A stretch of 64,000 bases of DNA from Paucidesulfovibrio longus DSM 6739 (GTDB taxonomy: Bacteria; Desulfobacterota; Desulfovibrionia; Desulfovibrionales; Desulfovibrionaceae). Both the position numbers and the translations under genes were made by a program. Location of the stretch: the NCBI RefSeq assembly GCF_000420485.1, contig NZ_ATVA01000013.1, positions 365,872 to 429,871 on the forward strand, in the 5' to 3' direction. The notes under the pieces are model-generated. The model saw only the letters and a program-made list of their open reading frames with translations. It was not told the origin of the DNA and ran no database searches. Shown here piece after piece: positions 16,245 through 25,064 of the stretch. Every line of letters begins with the position of its first letter. Position 1 is the first letter of the stretch.

Positions 16245-16919
16245 ATGATCAGACTCTGGAAGGAATTCGCCAAGGGACTTTGGAAGGAACTGCCGCCCTT
16301 CCGGCTGGTACTCGGCCTCTGCCCGACCCTGGCCGTCACCAAGACCGCGGACGGCGGCCTGGGCATGGGACTGGCAGTGGTCTTCGTGCTGGCGCTGTCC
16401 AACCTGCTCGTCTCCCTGCTGCGCAAGATCATTCCCCCCAAGGTGCGCATCGCCTGCTACATCGTCATCGCGGCCTCGCTGGTGGTGGCCGTGGAGCTGT
16501 TCATGCAGGCCTTCGCCTACCCGCTCTACCAGCAGCTCGGCATCTTCGTTTCCCTCATCGTGGTCAACTGCATCATCCTGGGCCGTGCAGAGGCGTTCGC
16601 CTCCAAGAACCCGCCCCACCTCTCCGTGGCCGACGGCCTGGGCATGGGAATCGGATTCACCATGTCCCTGACCTTCCTGGGTTCGCTGCGGGAGGTATTC
16701 GGATACGGAACGATCTTCGGGCACGCGGTCATGCCCGCGGGCTACAAGCCCTTCAGCTTCATGATCGAAGCTCCGGGCGCCTTCGTCTGCCTCGGACTGC
16801 TCCTGGGGGCGATGAACTACTTCAGCAACCTGCAACGCCGCCGCCAGGGGCTCGCTCCCAAGAGCAACCCCGTGCACGAATGCGGCTCCTGCGGGCTCTG
16901 CAAAGGATCGGGGAACTAA
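16245..16919 (+). CDS. rnfE: Electron transport complex subunit RnfE
   Basis: A 224-residue integral membrane subunit of the RnfA/RnfE/NqrD/NqrE family. Six hydrophobic spans are visible, with the conserved LGLCPTLAVT near the N-terminus and NCIILGRAEAFA in the middle. These subunits form the inverted-repeat core of the complex and hold an iron centre between RnfA and RnfE through the conserved cysteines, one in GLCPTLA and one in VVNCIIL. The C-terminus has an unusual cysteine cluster, HECGSCGLCKGSGN. The start ATG has GGGGGCAGC before it. Confidence 0.92.
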   Translation: MIRLWKEFAKGLWKELPPFRLVLGLCPTLAVTKTADGGLGMGLAVVFVLALSNLLVSLLRKIIPPKVRIACYIVIAASLVVAVELFMQAFAYPLYQQLGIFVSLIVVNCIILGRAEAFASKNPPHLSVADGLGMGIGFTMSLTFLGSLREVFGYGTIFGHAVMPAGYKPFSFMIEAPGAFVCLGLLLGAMNYFSNLQRRRQGLAPKSNPVHECGSCGLCKGSGN

Positions 16920-16922
16920 GCC

Positions 16923-17501
16923 ATGCAGGAATACGTCCTCCTGGTTCTCGCGGCCATCTTCGTCAACAACATCGTCCTGGCGCAATACCTGGGCAACTGC
17001 CCATTCATCGGCACGTCCAAGAGCATCGGCGTTGCGTCCGGCATGGGCGCGGCGGTCGTGTTCGTGGGCACGCTCTCCACGGCCATCACCTGGGCGGTGC
17101 AGGAATACCTGCTCGTTCCCACGGGACTCGAATACCTCCAGACCATCGCCTTCATCCTGGTCATCGCCTCCCTCGTGCAGTTCGTGGAGATGTTCCTGAA
17201 AAAAGCGCTGCCCCCGCTCTATCGCTCTCTGGGCATCTTCCTGCCGCTGATCACCACCAACTGCGCCGTGCTCGGCATCGCCCTCATCGTCCAGCGCAAC
17301 GAATTCGGTTTCGCCAAGTCAGTGATCTTCGCCTTCGCCTCCGGCGTGGGCTTCGCCCTGGCGCTGGTGCTGCTTTCCGGCATCCGAGAGCGGCTCGACC
17401 TGGTCCGCGTGCCCCGCGCGCTCAAAGGCACGCCCATCGCGCTGATTCTGGCCGGACTGATGTCCCTGGCCTTCTTCGCCTTCAAGGGCATGATCTCCTA
17501 A
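16923..17501 (+). CDS. rnfA: Electron transport complex subunit RnfA
   Basis: A 192-residue integral membrane protein, paralogous to RnfE. It has six hydrophobic spans, the N-terminal FVNNIVLAQYLGNCPFIG segment with its conserved cysteine, and the second conserved cysteine in ITTNCAVLGIAL. With RnfE it forms the pseudo-symmetric membrane core through which electrons cross. It begins three bases after the rnfE stop and ends ten bases before rnfB, which has its own AAGGAG site. Length matches the family closely. Confidence 0.94.
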   Translation: MQEYVLLVLAAIFVNNIVLAQYLGNCPFIGTSKSIGVASGMGAAVVFVGTLSTAITWAVQEYLLVPTGLEYLQTIAFILVIASLVQFVEMFLKKALPPLYRSLGIFLPLITTNCAVLGIALIVQRNEFGFAKSVIFAFASGVGFALALVLLSGIRERLDLVRVPRALKGTPIALILAGLMSLAFFAFKGMIS

Positions 17502-17511
17502 AGGAGAGCAC

Positions 17512-19623
17512 ATGATTCTCGCTTCTTTTCTCGCCCTCCTGGGCATCGGATTCACCGCCGCAGTCATCCTGGGCGTGGCCTCCCGCCTGCTCTACGTCAA
17601 AGAAGACCCGCGCCTGGCCCTCGTGGAGGACGCCCTGGCCGGAGCCAACTGCGGCGGCTGCGGCTATCCCGGCTGCGCCGGTGCGGCTGCCGCCGTGGTG
17701 GCGGGCAAGGAGGGCGCGGGCGTCTGCGTCATCGGCGGCGAGGAAGTCGCCCGCAACGTGGCCCGGATCATGGGACTGGAAGTGGTCGCCCTGGAACCGA
17801 GGCTGGCCCGCGTCGACTGCACGGGCGGAAAGCGCGCCGAGGACATCTACCGCTACGAGGGAGTCCTTGACTGCCGCGCGCAGCACCTTCTGCACGGCGG
17901 TTCCAAGATGTGCCCGGAAGGCTGCCTGGGCCTGGGAAGCTGCGTGCGCGCCTGCCCGTTCGACGCCATCTTCATGGGCAAAAACGGCTATCCCGTGGTG
18001 GATCCGGTGGCCTGCCGCGCCTGCGGAAAATGCGAGGAAGCCTGTCCGCGCGGCGTCATGGCCGTCTACGGCAATACGGACGGCCTGCTGCATCTCAACG
18101 AAACTTCAGATTGCCTCGCGCCATGCAGGCAGCGCTGTCCCGGCGAAATCAACATTCCCAAGTACATCAACTGCGTAAAGAACGGCGACTACGCAAGCGC
18201 GGTTTTGACCATCAAGGAACGCAACCCGCTTCTGCTGGTCTGCGGCCGGGTCTGCCCGCGCCCCTGCGAAAACGTCTGCCGCCGGGGCCATGTGGACGAA
18301 CCCGTGGGCATCAACATGCTCAAGCGTTTCGTGGCCGACTGGGAAATGAACTCCGGCACCCGGCTGCCCATTCCCTGCGCCCCGTCAACGGGCAAGCGCG
18401 TCGCCATCATCGGCGGCGGCCCGGCGGGACTCTCCTGCGCCTTTTTCCTGCGCCGTTTCGGACACAGCCCGACCATTTTCGAATCCATGCCCATGCTCGG
18501 CGGCCAGCTGCGGTACGGCATCCCGGAATACCGCTTGCCCAAGGCCGTCCTCGACTGGGAAATCCAGGGCATCCTCGACCTCGGCGTGGATGTGCGCACC
18601 AACACGCAATTCGGCAAGGATCTGAGCCTGAACGACATCGGGAAACACGGTTTCGACGCGGTATTCCTCTCCATCGGCGCCTGGGCCAACTCCACGCTGC
18701 GCATTCCCGGCGAAAACGCTCCCGGCGTCATGAGCGGAACGGAAATGCTCACCAAGGTGGGACTGGGCGTGGGCACGGGCATCGGCAAGCGCGTCATCGT
18801 GGTCGGCGGCGGCAATACCGCCATCGACTCGGCGCGCACCAGCGTGCGGCTCGGCGCGGAGGTGACCATGATGTACCGCCGCTCGCGCAACGAAATGCCC
18901 GCAAACCCGGAAGAAATCGAGGGAGCCGAAGAGGAAGGCGTGAAATTCCAATTCCTTTCCCAGCCGATCGAGGTCATCCTCGACGAAAACGGACATGCGA
19001 AGGGACTCAAGTATGTGCGCATGGAACTGGGAGAGCCGGACGCTTCGGGACGCCGACGCCCGGAACCCGTTCCCGGCTCGGAAACCGTGCTCGAAGCCGA
19101 CACGATCCTGGCTGCCATCGGCCAGAAACCCGCCCTGGACTGCCTCTACGAGGACGGCCAATCCTGCCCCCTGGAGGCGACGCGCTGGCGCACCCTGGCC
19201 GCGGACCCGGACACGCTCCAGACCGCCATTCCCAACGTCTTCACCGGCGGCGACATGTTCACCGGACCGAATCTCGTCATCTCCGCCATCGGAGGCGGGC
19301 GCAAGGCGGCACGCTCCATCCACCATTATCTCGCTTCCCGGCATGTGCCCGTTCCGGAAAAGCTGCTGCACGGGCTCCTGGAATACACGCTCTTCAAGGA
19401 CGTGGAGAACGTGGACCCCAAGCGCCGGACCAGCATGCCCCACAGTTGCAGCCTGGACGAGCGCACCCGCTGCTTCGACGAGGTCGAAGGCAACATCACC
19501 GAAGCCGAAGCCCTCTACGAAGCGGGGCGCTGCCTGCGTTGCGGCCTGACCTGCTACGACCGGGACCAGCCGTCTTCCGACTCTGTGGCCTCGGACGCGG
19601 GCAGCGACAAGACCGCCGCCTGA
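17512..19623 (+). CDS. rnfB: RnfB fused to a GltD-type NAD(P)H oxidoreductase
   Basis: A 703-residue fusion. Residues 1-190 are RnfB: a membrane anchor (about 5-25), the [4Fe-4S] motif with C47, C50, C55 and C72 (NCGGCGYPGC), then two ferredoxin clusters, CPEGCLGLGSCVRACPF and CRACGKCEEACPR. Residues about 195-690 are a glutamate-synthase small-subunit-like flavoprotein: cluster cysteines in CLAPCRQRCPGEINIPKYI and CGRVCPRPCENVC, FAD site GGGPAG (301-306), NAD(P) site VGGGNTAIDS (431-440), and GGDMFTGPNLV near the end. A further C-x2-C-x3-C (RCLRCGLTC) closes the protein. The frame is continuous with no stop or shift between the parts. The fusion would let RnfB exchange electrons between ferredoxin and NAD(P)H directly. 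It is the last gene of the operon; apbE does not follow. Confidence 0.9.
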   Translation: MILASFLALLGIGFTAAVILGVASRLLYVKEDPRLALVEDALAGANCGGCGYPGCAGAAAAVVAGKEGAGVCVIGGEEVARNVARIMGLEVVALEPRLARVDCTGGKRAEDIYRYEGVLDCRAQHLLHGGSKMCPEGCLGLGSCVRACPFDAIFMGKNGYPVVDPVACRACGKCEEACPRGVMAVYGNTDGLLHLNETSDCLAPCRQRCPGEINIPKYINCVKNGDYASAVLTIKERNPLLLVCGRVCPRPCENVCRRGHVDEPVGINMLKRFVADWEMNSGTRLPIPCAPSTGKRVAIIGGGPAGLSCAFFLRRFGHSPTIFESMPMLGGQLRYGIPEYRLPKAVLDWEIQGILDLGVDVRTNTQFGKDLSLNDIGKHGFDAVFLSIGAWANSTLRIPGENAPGVMSGTEMLTKVGLGVGTGIGKRVIVVGGGNTAIDSARTSVRLGAEVTMMYRRSRNEMPANPEEIEGAEEEGVKFQFLSQPIEVILDENGHAKGLKYVRMELGEPDASGRRRPEPVPGSETVLEADTILAAIGQKPALDCLYEDGQSCPLEATRWRTLAADPDTLQTAIPNVFTGGDMFTGPNLVISAIGGGRKAARSIHHYLASRHVPVPEKLLHGLLEYTLFKDVENVDPKRRTSMPHSCSLDERTRCFDEVEGNITEAEALYEAGRCLRCGLTCYDRDQPSSDSVASDAGSDKTAA

Positions 19624-19652
19624 AAAAAAATGAGTGAAATGAAAAAAAGCGC

Positions 19653-19680
19653 TTGCCAAACGGCAGACTCTTTAGGTAAT
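19653..19680 (+). promoter_or_regulatory. Promoter of tRNA-Val
   Basis: TTGCCA (19653-19658) and GGTAAT (19675-19680), 16 bases apart, lie 14 bases before the first base of the tRNA. An AT-rich stretch with runs of A precedes it, as is common for stable-RNA promoters. Confidence 0.55.
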
Positions 19681-19694
19681 CAATCTCTCCCCAA

Positions 19695-19770
<76 letters not shown>

Positions 19771-19781
19771 CCGAATTCATG

Positions 19782-19818
19782 AAAAGGCAGGTTGCATCAA
19801 ACCTGCCTTTTCTTTTTC
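19782..19818 (+). terminator. Intrinsic terminator after tRNA-Val
   Basis: AAAAGGCAGGTT pairs with AACCTGCCTTTT around a short loop and is followed by CTTTTT. The A-tract on the 5' side makes it potentially active in both directions. Confidence 0.9.
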
Positions 19819-19856
19819 CGGTCCGCATGATCTACTGAGAACGAGAAGTACATCCC

Positions 19857-20309
19857 ATGCACATGGCCCTTTACCAGCCTGAAATCCCTCCCAATACCGG
19901 CAACGTCGCGCGCCTCTGCGCGGCCACGGACGTTCCCCTGCACCTGATCCGTCCCCTGGGCTTTTCCCTGGACGACCGCTACCTGAAGCGGGCCGGACTG
20001 GACTACTGGCCCAAGGTGCGCCTGACCGTTCACGACGACTGGAAAGCCTTCTTCGCCGCCCGGCCCGGACGGATCGTGGCCAGCAGCGCCCGCGCAGGGG
20101 CCTGCTATCACGATTTCGAATACCGCCCCGGAGACTGCCTGCTGCTCGGCCCGGAATCCGTGGGACTGCCCATCGAAGTGCTCAACCTTGCCGACGCCTG
20201 CGTCCGCATTCCCACCACGGACAACGTGCGCAGCCTGAATCTCTCCACTTCGGCGGGAATCCTGCTGTACGAGGCCCTGCGCCGCACTGGCGGGCTGCCC
20301 GGCGTTTGA
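19857..20309 (+). CDS. trmL: tRNA (cytidine/uridine-34-2'-O)-methyltransferase TrmL
   Basis: A 150-residue SPOUT-class methyltransferase that methylates the ribose of the wobble base in leucine tRNAs. The start ALYQPEIPPNTGNVARLCAA is highly characteristic of TrmL (YibK), as are the knot motifs LLLGPESVGLP (about 95-105) and VRIPTTDNVRSLNLS (about 115-129). Its length fits the minimal TrmL, which has no extra RNA-binding domain. ATG at 19857 is taken as start; an ATG at 19863 is also possible. It lies after tRNA-Val, which is a fitting but probably accidental neighbour. Confidence 0.94.
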   Translation: MHMALYQPEIPPNTGNVARLCAATDVPLHLIRPLGFSLDDRYLKRAGLDYWPKVRLTVHDDWKAFFAARPGRIVASSARAGACYHDFEYRPGDCLLLGPESVGLPIEVLNLADACVRIPTTDNVRSLNLSTSAGILLYEALRRTGGLPGV

Positions 20310-20380
20310 GCCGCCTTGCCTTCAAGAGAGCGGGCACGTATAGTCATCCGAATGCGGATCGACTCCAAAAAGGATACGAT

Positions 20381-21412
20381 ATGAGGCTGTTGGTTACTGG
20401 CGGCTGCGGTTTCATCGGCACCAATTTCATCCTGATGATGCGCGAAGCCCATCCGGACTGGAACATCGTCAACCTGGACCTGCTGACCTACGCAGGAAAC
20501 CGACTCAACCTCCTGCCGCTGGAAGCGTCTTCCCGAACCGCTTCGGGCGGCGACTACTCCTTCGCCCACGGAGACATCCGCGACCCTGAATTCGTCTCCG
20601 CGCTGCTCGAAGAACATCGCATCGAAGCCGTGGTCAACTTTGCGGCGGAGTCGCATGTGGACCGCTCCATCAACGACCCGGCGCCCTTTGTCAGCACCAA
20701 CGTGCAGGGAGCGCAGAACCTTCTGGAGCGCGCGCGACGCCACGGCGTCGAACGCTTCGTGCAGGTCTCCACGGACGAGGTCTACGGAACCCTCGGCCCC
20801 GAAGGCCGCTTCAGCGAAAGCACTCCCCTCGCGCCCAACAGCCCTTATTCCGCAAGCAAGGCCGGGGCGGACCTCATGGTCCGCGCCTATGTCGAAACCT
20901 ATGGCCTGGACGCGGTCATCACCCGCTGCTCCAACAATTACGGCCCCTATCAGTTTCCTGAAAAGCTCATTCCCCTGATGTTTCTCAAGGCGTTGCGGGA
21001 CGAGCCGCTTCCGGTCTACGGCGACGGGAGAAACGTGCGCGACTGGATATTCGTGGACGATCACTGCCGGGGAGTGGAACTGGCGCTGCTCAAGGGCCGG
21101 GCCGGACAGGCCTACAACTTCGGCGGCAACGCCGAATTGCCGAACATCGAACTGGTCAAGACCCTGCTCGACCTCCTGGACAAGCCCCATTCGCTGATCA
21201 CGTTCGTCAAGGATCGTCCGGGGCATGATCGGCGCTATGCCATGGATTACGGTCTTGCATCCCGTGAACTCGGCTTCGAACCGCGAGTTTCCTTTTCCCA
21301 GGGGCTGACGCAGACCATCGAATGGTACCGCGACAACGCCGCGTGGCTGGATCAGGTTCAAAGCGGCGCCTACCGCGACTTCATGGACCAATGGTACGGA
21401 GAACGAAAATGA
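20381..21412 (+). CDS. rfbB: dTDP-glucose 4,6-dehydratase
   Basis: A 343-residue short-chain dehydrogenase that converts dTDP-glucose to dTDP-4-keto-6-deoxyglucose with tightly bound NAD. The nucleotide site GGCGFIG (7-13), NFAAESHVDRSI, the catalytic STDEVYG with its TDE triad and the YSASKAGAD tyrosine-lysine pair are all present. Ending NNYGPYQFPEKLIPL is typical of RfbB. The ATG at 20381 follows AAAAAGGATACGAT. The stop overlaps the rfbD start (ATGA). With rfbD and the distant rfbA (60775) it belongs to the dTDP-rhamnose route; rfbC is not seen here. Confidence 0.95.
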   Translation: MRLLVTGGCGFIGTNFILMMREAHPDWNIVNLDLLTYAGNRLNLLPLEASSRTASGGDYSFAHGDIRDPEFVSALLEEHRIEAVVNFAAESHVDRSINDPAPFVSTNVQGAQNLLERARRHGVERFVQVSTDEVYGTLGPEGRFSESTPLAPNSPYSASKAGADLMVRAYVETYGLDAVITRCSNNYGPYQFPEKLIPLMFLKALRDEPLPVYGDGRNVRDWIFVDDHCRGVELALLKGRAGQAYNFGGNAELPNIELVKTLLDLLDKPHSLITFVKDRPGHDRRYAMDYGLASRELGFEPRVSFSQGLTQTIEWYRDNAAWLDQVQSGAYRDFMDQWYGERK

Positions 21413-22296
21413 ACTTTTTCGAGGGCAAAAAGGCGATCGTTCTGGGCGGCAAAACCGGCCTGCTCGGCCAGGCCCTGGTCAGGGCGCTCCATGAGGCCGG
21501 AGCCGAGGTCACGGCCACTGCCCGCTCGGGCCTGAATCCGCTGAACAGCGAAGCCCTGAACGGCTTCATCGACCGGGAGGAACCCGCCCTGCTCTTCAAT
21601 GCCGTGGCGCACACCCAGGTCGACATGGCCGAGGACGAACCGGAGGAGGCCAAAGCCTTGAACGCCTCGCTGCCGGAAAAGCTGGGGCAGCTTTCGCAAA
21701 AAATGGGATTCCGGCTCGTGCACTTCAGCACGGACTTCGTCTTTGACGGGCGCAAGGAAACCGCCTACGTCGAGGACGATCCCACGGCCCCCCTGTCGGT
21801 CTATGGAAAAACCAAGCTTCAAGGGGAACAGAAACTGCTCGCCTTGGGGCTTGACGATCTGCTGATCGTCCGCTCCGCGTGGCTTTTCGGTCCAGGCCGC
21901 GACAATTTCGTATCCAAGATCCTTCGGCTGGCAAAAACCCGCGAAACCCTTTCCGTCGTGCACGACCAGATCGGTTCCCCGACATACACGCCGGACCTGG
22001 CCCGGCACACCCTCGCCCTGGTGGATGCCGGAGCCAAAGGGATATTCCACGTGGTCAACAGCGGACGGGCCAGTTGGTGCGAGCTGGCTGCGGAAGCGAT
22101 CAAGATCGCCGGGCTGAATTGCCGCATCGAAGCGATTCCTTCCAGCGCCTACCCCGCCAAGGCCGTTCGCCCGGCGTTTTCTCAACTGGACACCGGCAAA
22201 CTCGCCGAGGCAACCGGGAAAACGCCCCGAACCTGGGCGCAGGCCCTGCGGGATTACGTCTACACCGACCTCGCGGACCAATTCACCGAGGAATAA
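21409..22296 (+). CDS. rfbD: dTDP-4-dehydrorhamnose reductase
   Basis: A 295-residue NAD(P)H-dependent reductase that makes dTDP-L-rhamnose, the last step of the pathway. The nucleotide-binding GGKTGLLGQALV (13-24), the conserved VAHTQVDMAEDEP segment, HFSTDFVFDG and the catalytic YGKTKLQGE (Y and K four residues apart) define the family. The first G of the usual GxxGxxG is shifted, as in other members. The ATG overlaps the rfbB stop by four bases, proving coupling. The product would feed lipopolysaccharide or glycoprotein synthesis. Confidence 0.93.
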   Translation: MNFFEGKKAIVLGGKTGLLGQALVRALHEAGAEVTATARSGLNPLNSEALNGFIDREEPALLFNAVAHTQVDMAEDEPEEAKALNASLPEKLGQLSQKMGFRLVHFSTDFVFDGRKETAYVEDDPTAPLSVYGKTKLQGEQKLLALGLDDLLIVRSAWLFGPGRDNFVSKILRLAKTRETLSVVHDQIGSPTYTPDLARHTLALVDAGAKGIFHVVNSGRASWCELAAEAIKIAGLNCRIEAIPSSAYPAKAVRPAFSQLDTGKLAEATGKTPRTWAQALRDYVYTDLADQFTEE

Positions 22297-22314
22297 ACTC
22301 CTCCGGCCACAGCC

Positions 22315-25020
22315 TCAACGCATCAAGTCGCGAACCATCACGTTCGCGTCCGCCACGCGGCGCGCCAGCAACGTGACCAGGAATCGATCCAGGGAAGTCG
22401 CCAGTTGCGGCAGCTTTTGCTTGAGCACGGCCAACCGCTTCTTGGACAAACGATGCACCACGCTCTGCTCGTTGGCCCGCACGGAAGCGCTGCGCTCCGA
22501 GTGGGTATAGATGCCCATTTCACCGAAGATGGATCCCGGTCCGAGCTTCTTGAGCCGGACGGTCTTGCCTCCGGGAATCTCCAACTCGACGGTCAGCATT
22601 CCCGACTCGACGAAAAACATGGAATCCGAGGCGTCGCCCTGCCGGAACACGTACTCCCCGCTCCGCACCTCCATCCTCTGGAGAATACGCAACAGGCGAG
22701 GCAGATCGTTCCTGTCCGGGAAGACCGGAGCGAGCAGATCCACCAGCGAACTTTCCTCGGCCTCAAGCAGCCCGGCCTGCTCAAGCAGCTTGTCCTCGCA
22801 CCACTCCAGGGCGAAATCCAGATTTCGGAAAAGCACGAATGCCTTTTGATCCTCCCCTGCAAGCCCTGCTTTTTCCAGGCGCTCCTCAAGCACGAAAGGC
22901 ACGTTGGTCAAGATCGTGCGCACTTCCTGATCCCGCCCAAGCTGCGCCATGCCGCCCAGAACGCGGGTCAGGCCGGAGCCGAATCCCTTGATCTGGGTGA
23001 AATCGAGAACCACGAAACGAAGCGGCCTGTGGCCGGGTTCTTCCAACCGCTCCCAAACGGCGCGCAGGGCCGCGCTCAGAGAACCTCCGGAAAGGAAGCC
23101 CTGCATTCGCAGGATGAAGATGCTTTGTCCAAGTTCGCGCAGGGCGTCTGCCTGCCCCGGAGCCCGGTCGACATTGCTGTGCAGAGTGTCTCCGGACATG
23201 ATCGACTTGATGGCCGAAGTGGAGGAATGGCGAGCCAGGCCGAGCATGAGCGCAAGGAACACTCCCACCACCACGCCCGGCGCGAACCCGGCCCCCACGG
23301 TCACCGCGAAGCTGAGCAGAAGGCAGGCGAATTCCTCGGAACGCAAGTCCTCGGCAACGGCATCCACAAGCCAGCGCTTGATCAGATTCAATCCCATGAA
23401 GCAAAGCAGACCGGCCGGAATAAACGGCGGGATGGCGGAAAGAAGGCCTCCCCCCCAGACCAGGGCCGCGGCGCACACCAGAGAAGCCACCAGGGAGCCC
23501 AGGCGGCCTACGCCGCCGGCCCGCAAGGTGCCGAGGCTGCGCCCCAGGGACATGGACACGGGAAATCCCACGGCCAGCCCGGAAAGGAGATTCGCAACTC
23601 CGAGAGCGCGCAACTCCGGACCGGGCGAAACCTCTCTCCCCAGGTGTTCCTCAAGGACAAAAGCCTTTGAAGAGGCATTGACCGCCAGGAGCAGAGCAAG
23701 CGCAAAAACCAGGTACGACAATGCGAGCAACGCCGACCAATCCGCCCCGGCCAGGAACGCCGGGGAATGCAGGAGACGAAGCCCCTCCAGACTCATGGGC
23801 GCGGCGCTCCCGCAGGACAATTCCTGAACGAGTTCCGGCCCCAGCGCAGCGGACAGCCCCTGTGCGCCGAGATAGGGAACGGCAAGGCACCACGCCACGC
23901 CCAGCAGCAATGGCACTGCCAGCCACCAGACGGCCCGAATGCGGTGATAGGCCAAGGAGAGCAGGAGCCCGAAACACAAGGACGGCAGCCACTGCACCAG
24001 GCTGTTGCCGGAAAAGCCGTCGGAGCCGTGCAGGAAGCCGAGCAGCAGGTCCAGGTCCGGATGCAGGCCCGTTCGCGCCCGGAACGAGACCTGGAGAAGC
24101 AGCACTCCCACCCCGGCGAGCACTCCGCCGATGACGGGAAAAGGCACGAAGCGCATCCAGCCGCCTTCCTGGAACTGCGAAAAGAAAATGCAGAGCAGGC
24201 CCGACACCAGCGCTGTCGCCAGCACGGCCCCGACCAGCGTGGGCAGGAGCGCCTCCGGAGAGAGGGACAAGCCCGCCACAGCCTGGGCGAGCAAGAAGAG
24301 TCCCGCGCCGGTCACCCCTTCGGCCCCGGCCGAGGCAAACGGAATCCGGCTCAGCAGCGCATAGGCAAGGCCGCCGAGCACGGACGCGGCGAGCGCCATC
24401 TGCAGCATGGAGGCATAGAACGCCTGGTCGCCGGCCCCCACTGCCGGGGCAAGCGCAAGGCCCAGACTGAAGAATATCGCAACGAGCCCCAGCCAAAAGC
24501 CGTTGAAGATGCGACGCGGAATTCTCCCTCTCGCCTCCTGGAGCGCTCCCCTTGCCGCTTGCTTGTCAATCACGGAAACATCAAGGTCTGCGTCCTCTTC
24601 GCCTCCGTGCGCGGCATGGGTCCGCAATCTCTCGATCTCGGCGTCCATGGCCAGATTCTCGGCAAAATCCTCGGCAAGATCGTCCAAATCGACATCGCTC
24701 TCGCTGGGCGGGGCAAGCGGCAGCGAAGCCGGGGAAACCGATCCCACTTCACCACAGTTCGGACAACGCGCCTTGCGCCCTGCAAAACGTTCCGGAACCT
24801 CGGCCACATGTCCGCACGCGGCGCACTGAAAAGGAACCCGGCCGACAGGTCCGGACCGCTCGCCCTTCGGCGTCTGTTCCATGCCGCCGCGGGTCGGCTC
24901 CTGCCCGTCATCCCGGACGGCGACGTCGCGGCCGCAGCCAGGACAGCGCACCCTGCGGCCCACATACGCGTCGGGCACCTGCTTGCTGACGTCGCAATCG
25001 GCACAATGAAATCGAGCCAT
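22315..25020 (-). CDS. SulP-type transporter with zinc ribbons, STAS and cyclic-nucleotide-binding domains
   Basis: A 901-residue multidomain membrane protein. Two zinc-ribbon units open it, with cysteines 6, 9, 26, 29 and 66, 69, 86, 89. A charged linker leads to about eleven membrane spans (about 174-575) of the SulP anion-transporter type, with the conserved MRFVPFPVIGGVLAGVG. A STAS domain follows (FILRMQGFLSGGS, FVVLDFTQIKGFGSGL). The C-terminus (about 766-890) is a cyclic-nucleotide-binding domain with the phosphate-binding cassette FGEM (832-835) and R843-S-A. SulP-STAS-cNMP fusions are known, but the tandem ribbons are an uncommon addition. Substrate may be bicarbonate, sulfate or another anion. 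It converges with rfbD and follows a glycosyltransferase gene by 44 bases. Confidence 0.85.
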   Translation of the reverse strand: MARFHCADCDVSKQVPDAYVGRRVRCPGCGRDVAVRDDGQEPTRGGMEQTPKGERSGPVGRVPFQCAACGHVAEVPERFAGRKARCPNCGEVGSVSPASLPLAPPSESDVDLDDLAEDFAENLAMDAEIERLRTHAAHGGEEDADLDVSVIDKQAARGALQEARGRIPRRIFNGFWLGLVAIFFSLGLALAPAVGAGDQAFYASMLQMALAASVLGGLAYALLSRIPFASAGAEGVTGAGLFLLAQAVAGLSLSPEALLPTLVGAVLATALVSGLLCIFFSQFQEGGWMRFVPFPVIGGVLAGVGVLLLQVSFRARTGLHPDLDLLLGFLHGSDGFSGNSLVQWLPSLCFGLLLSLAYHRIRAVWWLAVPLLLGVAWCLAVPYLGAQGLSAALGPELVQELSCGSAAPMSLEGLRLLHSPAFLAGADWSALLALSYLVFALALLLAVNASSKAFVLEEHLGREVSPGPELRALGVANLLSGLAVGFPVSMSLGRSLGTLRAGGVGRLGSLVASLVCAAALVWGGGLLSAIPPFIPAGLLCFMGLNLIKRWLVDAVAEDLRSEEFACLLLSFAVTVGAGFAPGVVVGVFLALMLGLARHSSTSAIKSIMSGDTLHSNVDRAPGQADALRELGQSIFILRMQGFLSGGSLSAALRAVWERLEEPGHRPLRFVVLDFTQIKGFGSGLTRVLGGMAQLGRDQEVRTILTNVPFVLEERLEKAGLAGEDQKAFVLFRNLDFALEWCEDKLLEQAGLLEAEESSLVDLLAPVFPDRNDLPRLLRILQRMEVRSGEYVFRQGDASDSMFFVESGMLTVELEIPGGKTVRLKKLGPGSIFGEMGIYTHSERSASVRANEQSVVHRLSKKRLAVLKQKLPQLATSLDRFLVTLLARRVADANVMVRDLMR

Positions 25021-25064
25021 GCATCTTTCTCCGCCGCCTTGATCTCACAGCGGCATTGGTTTTA

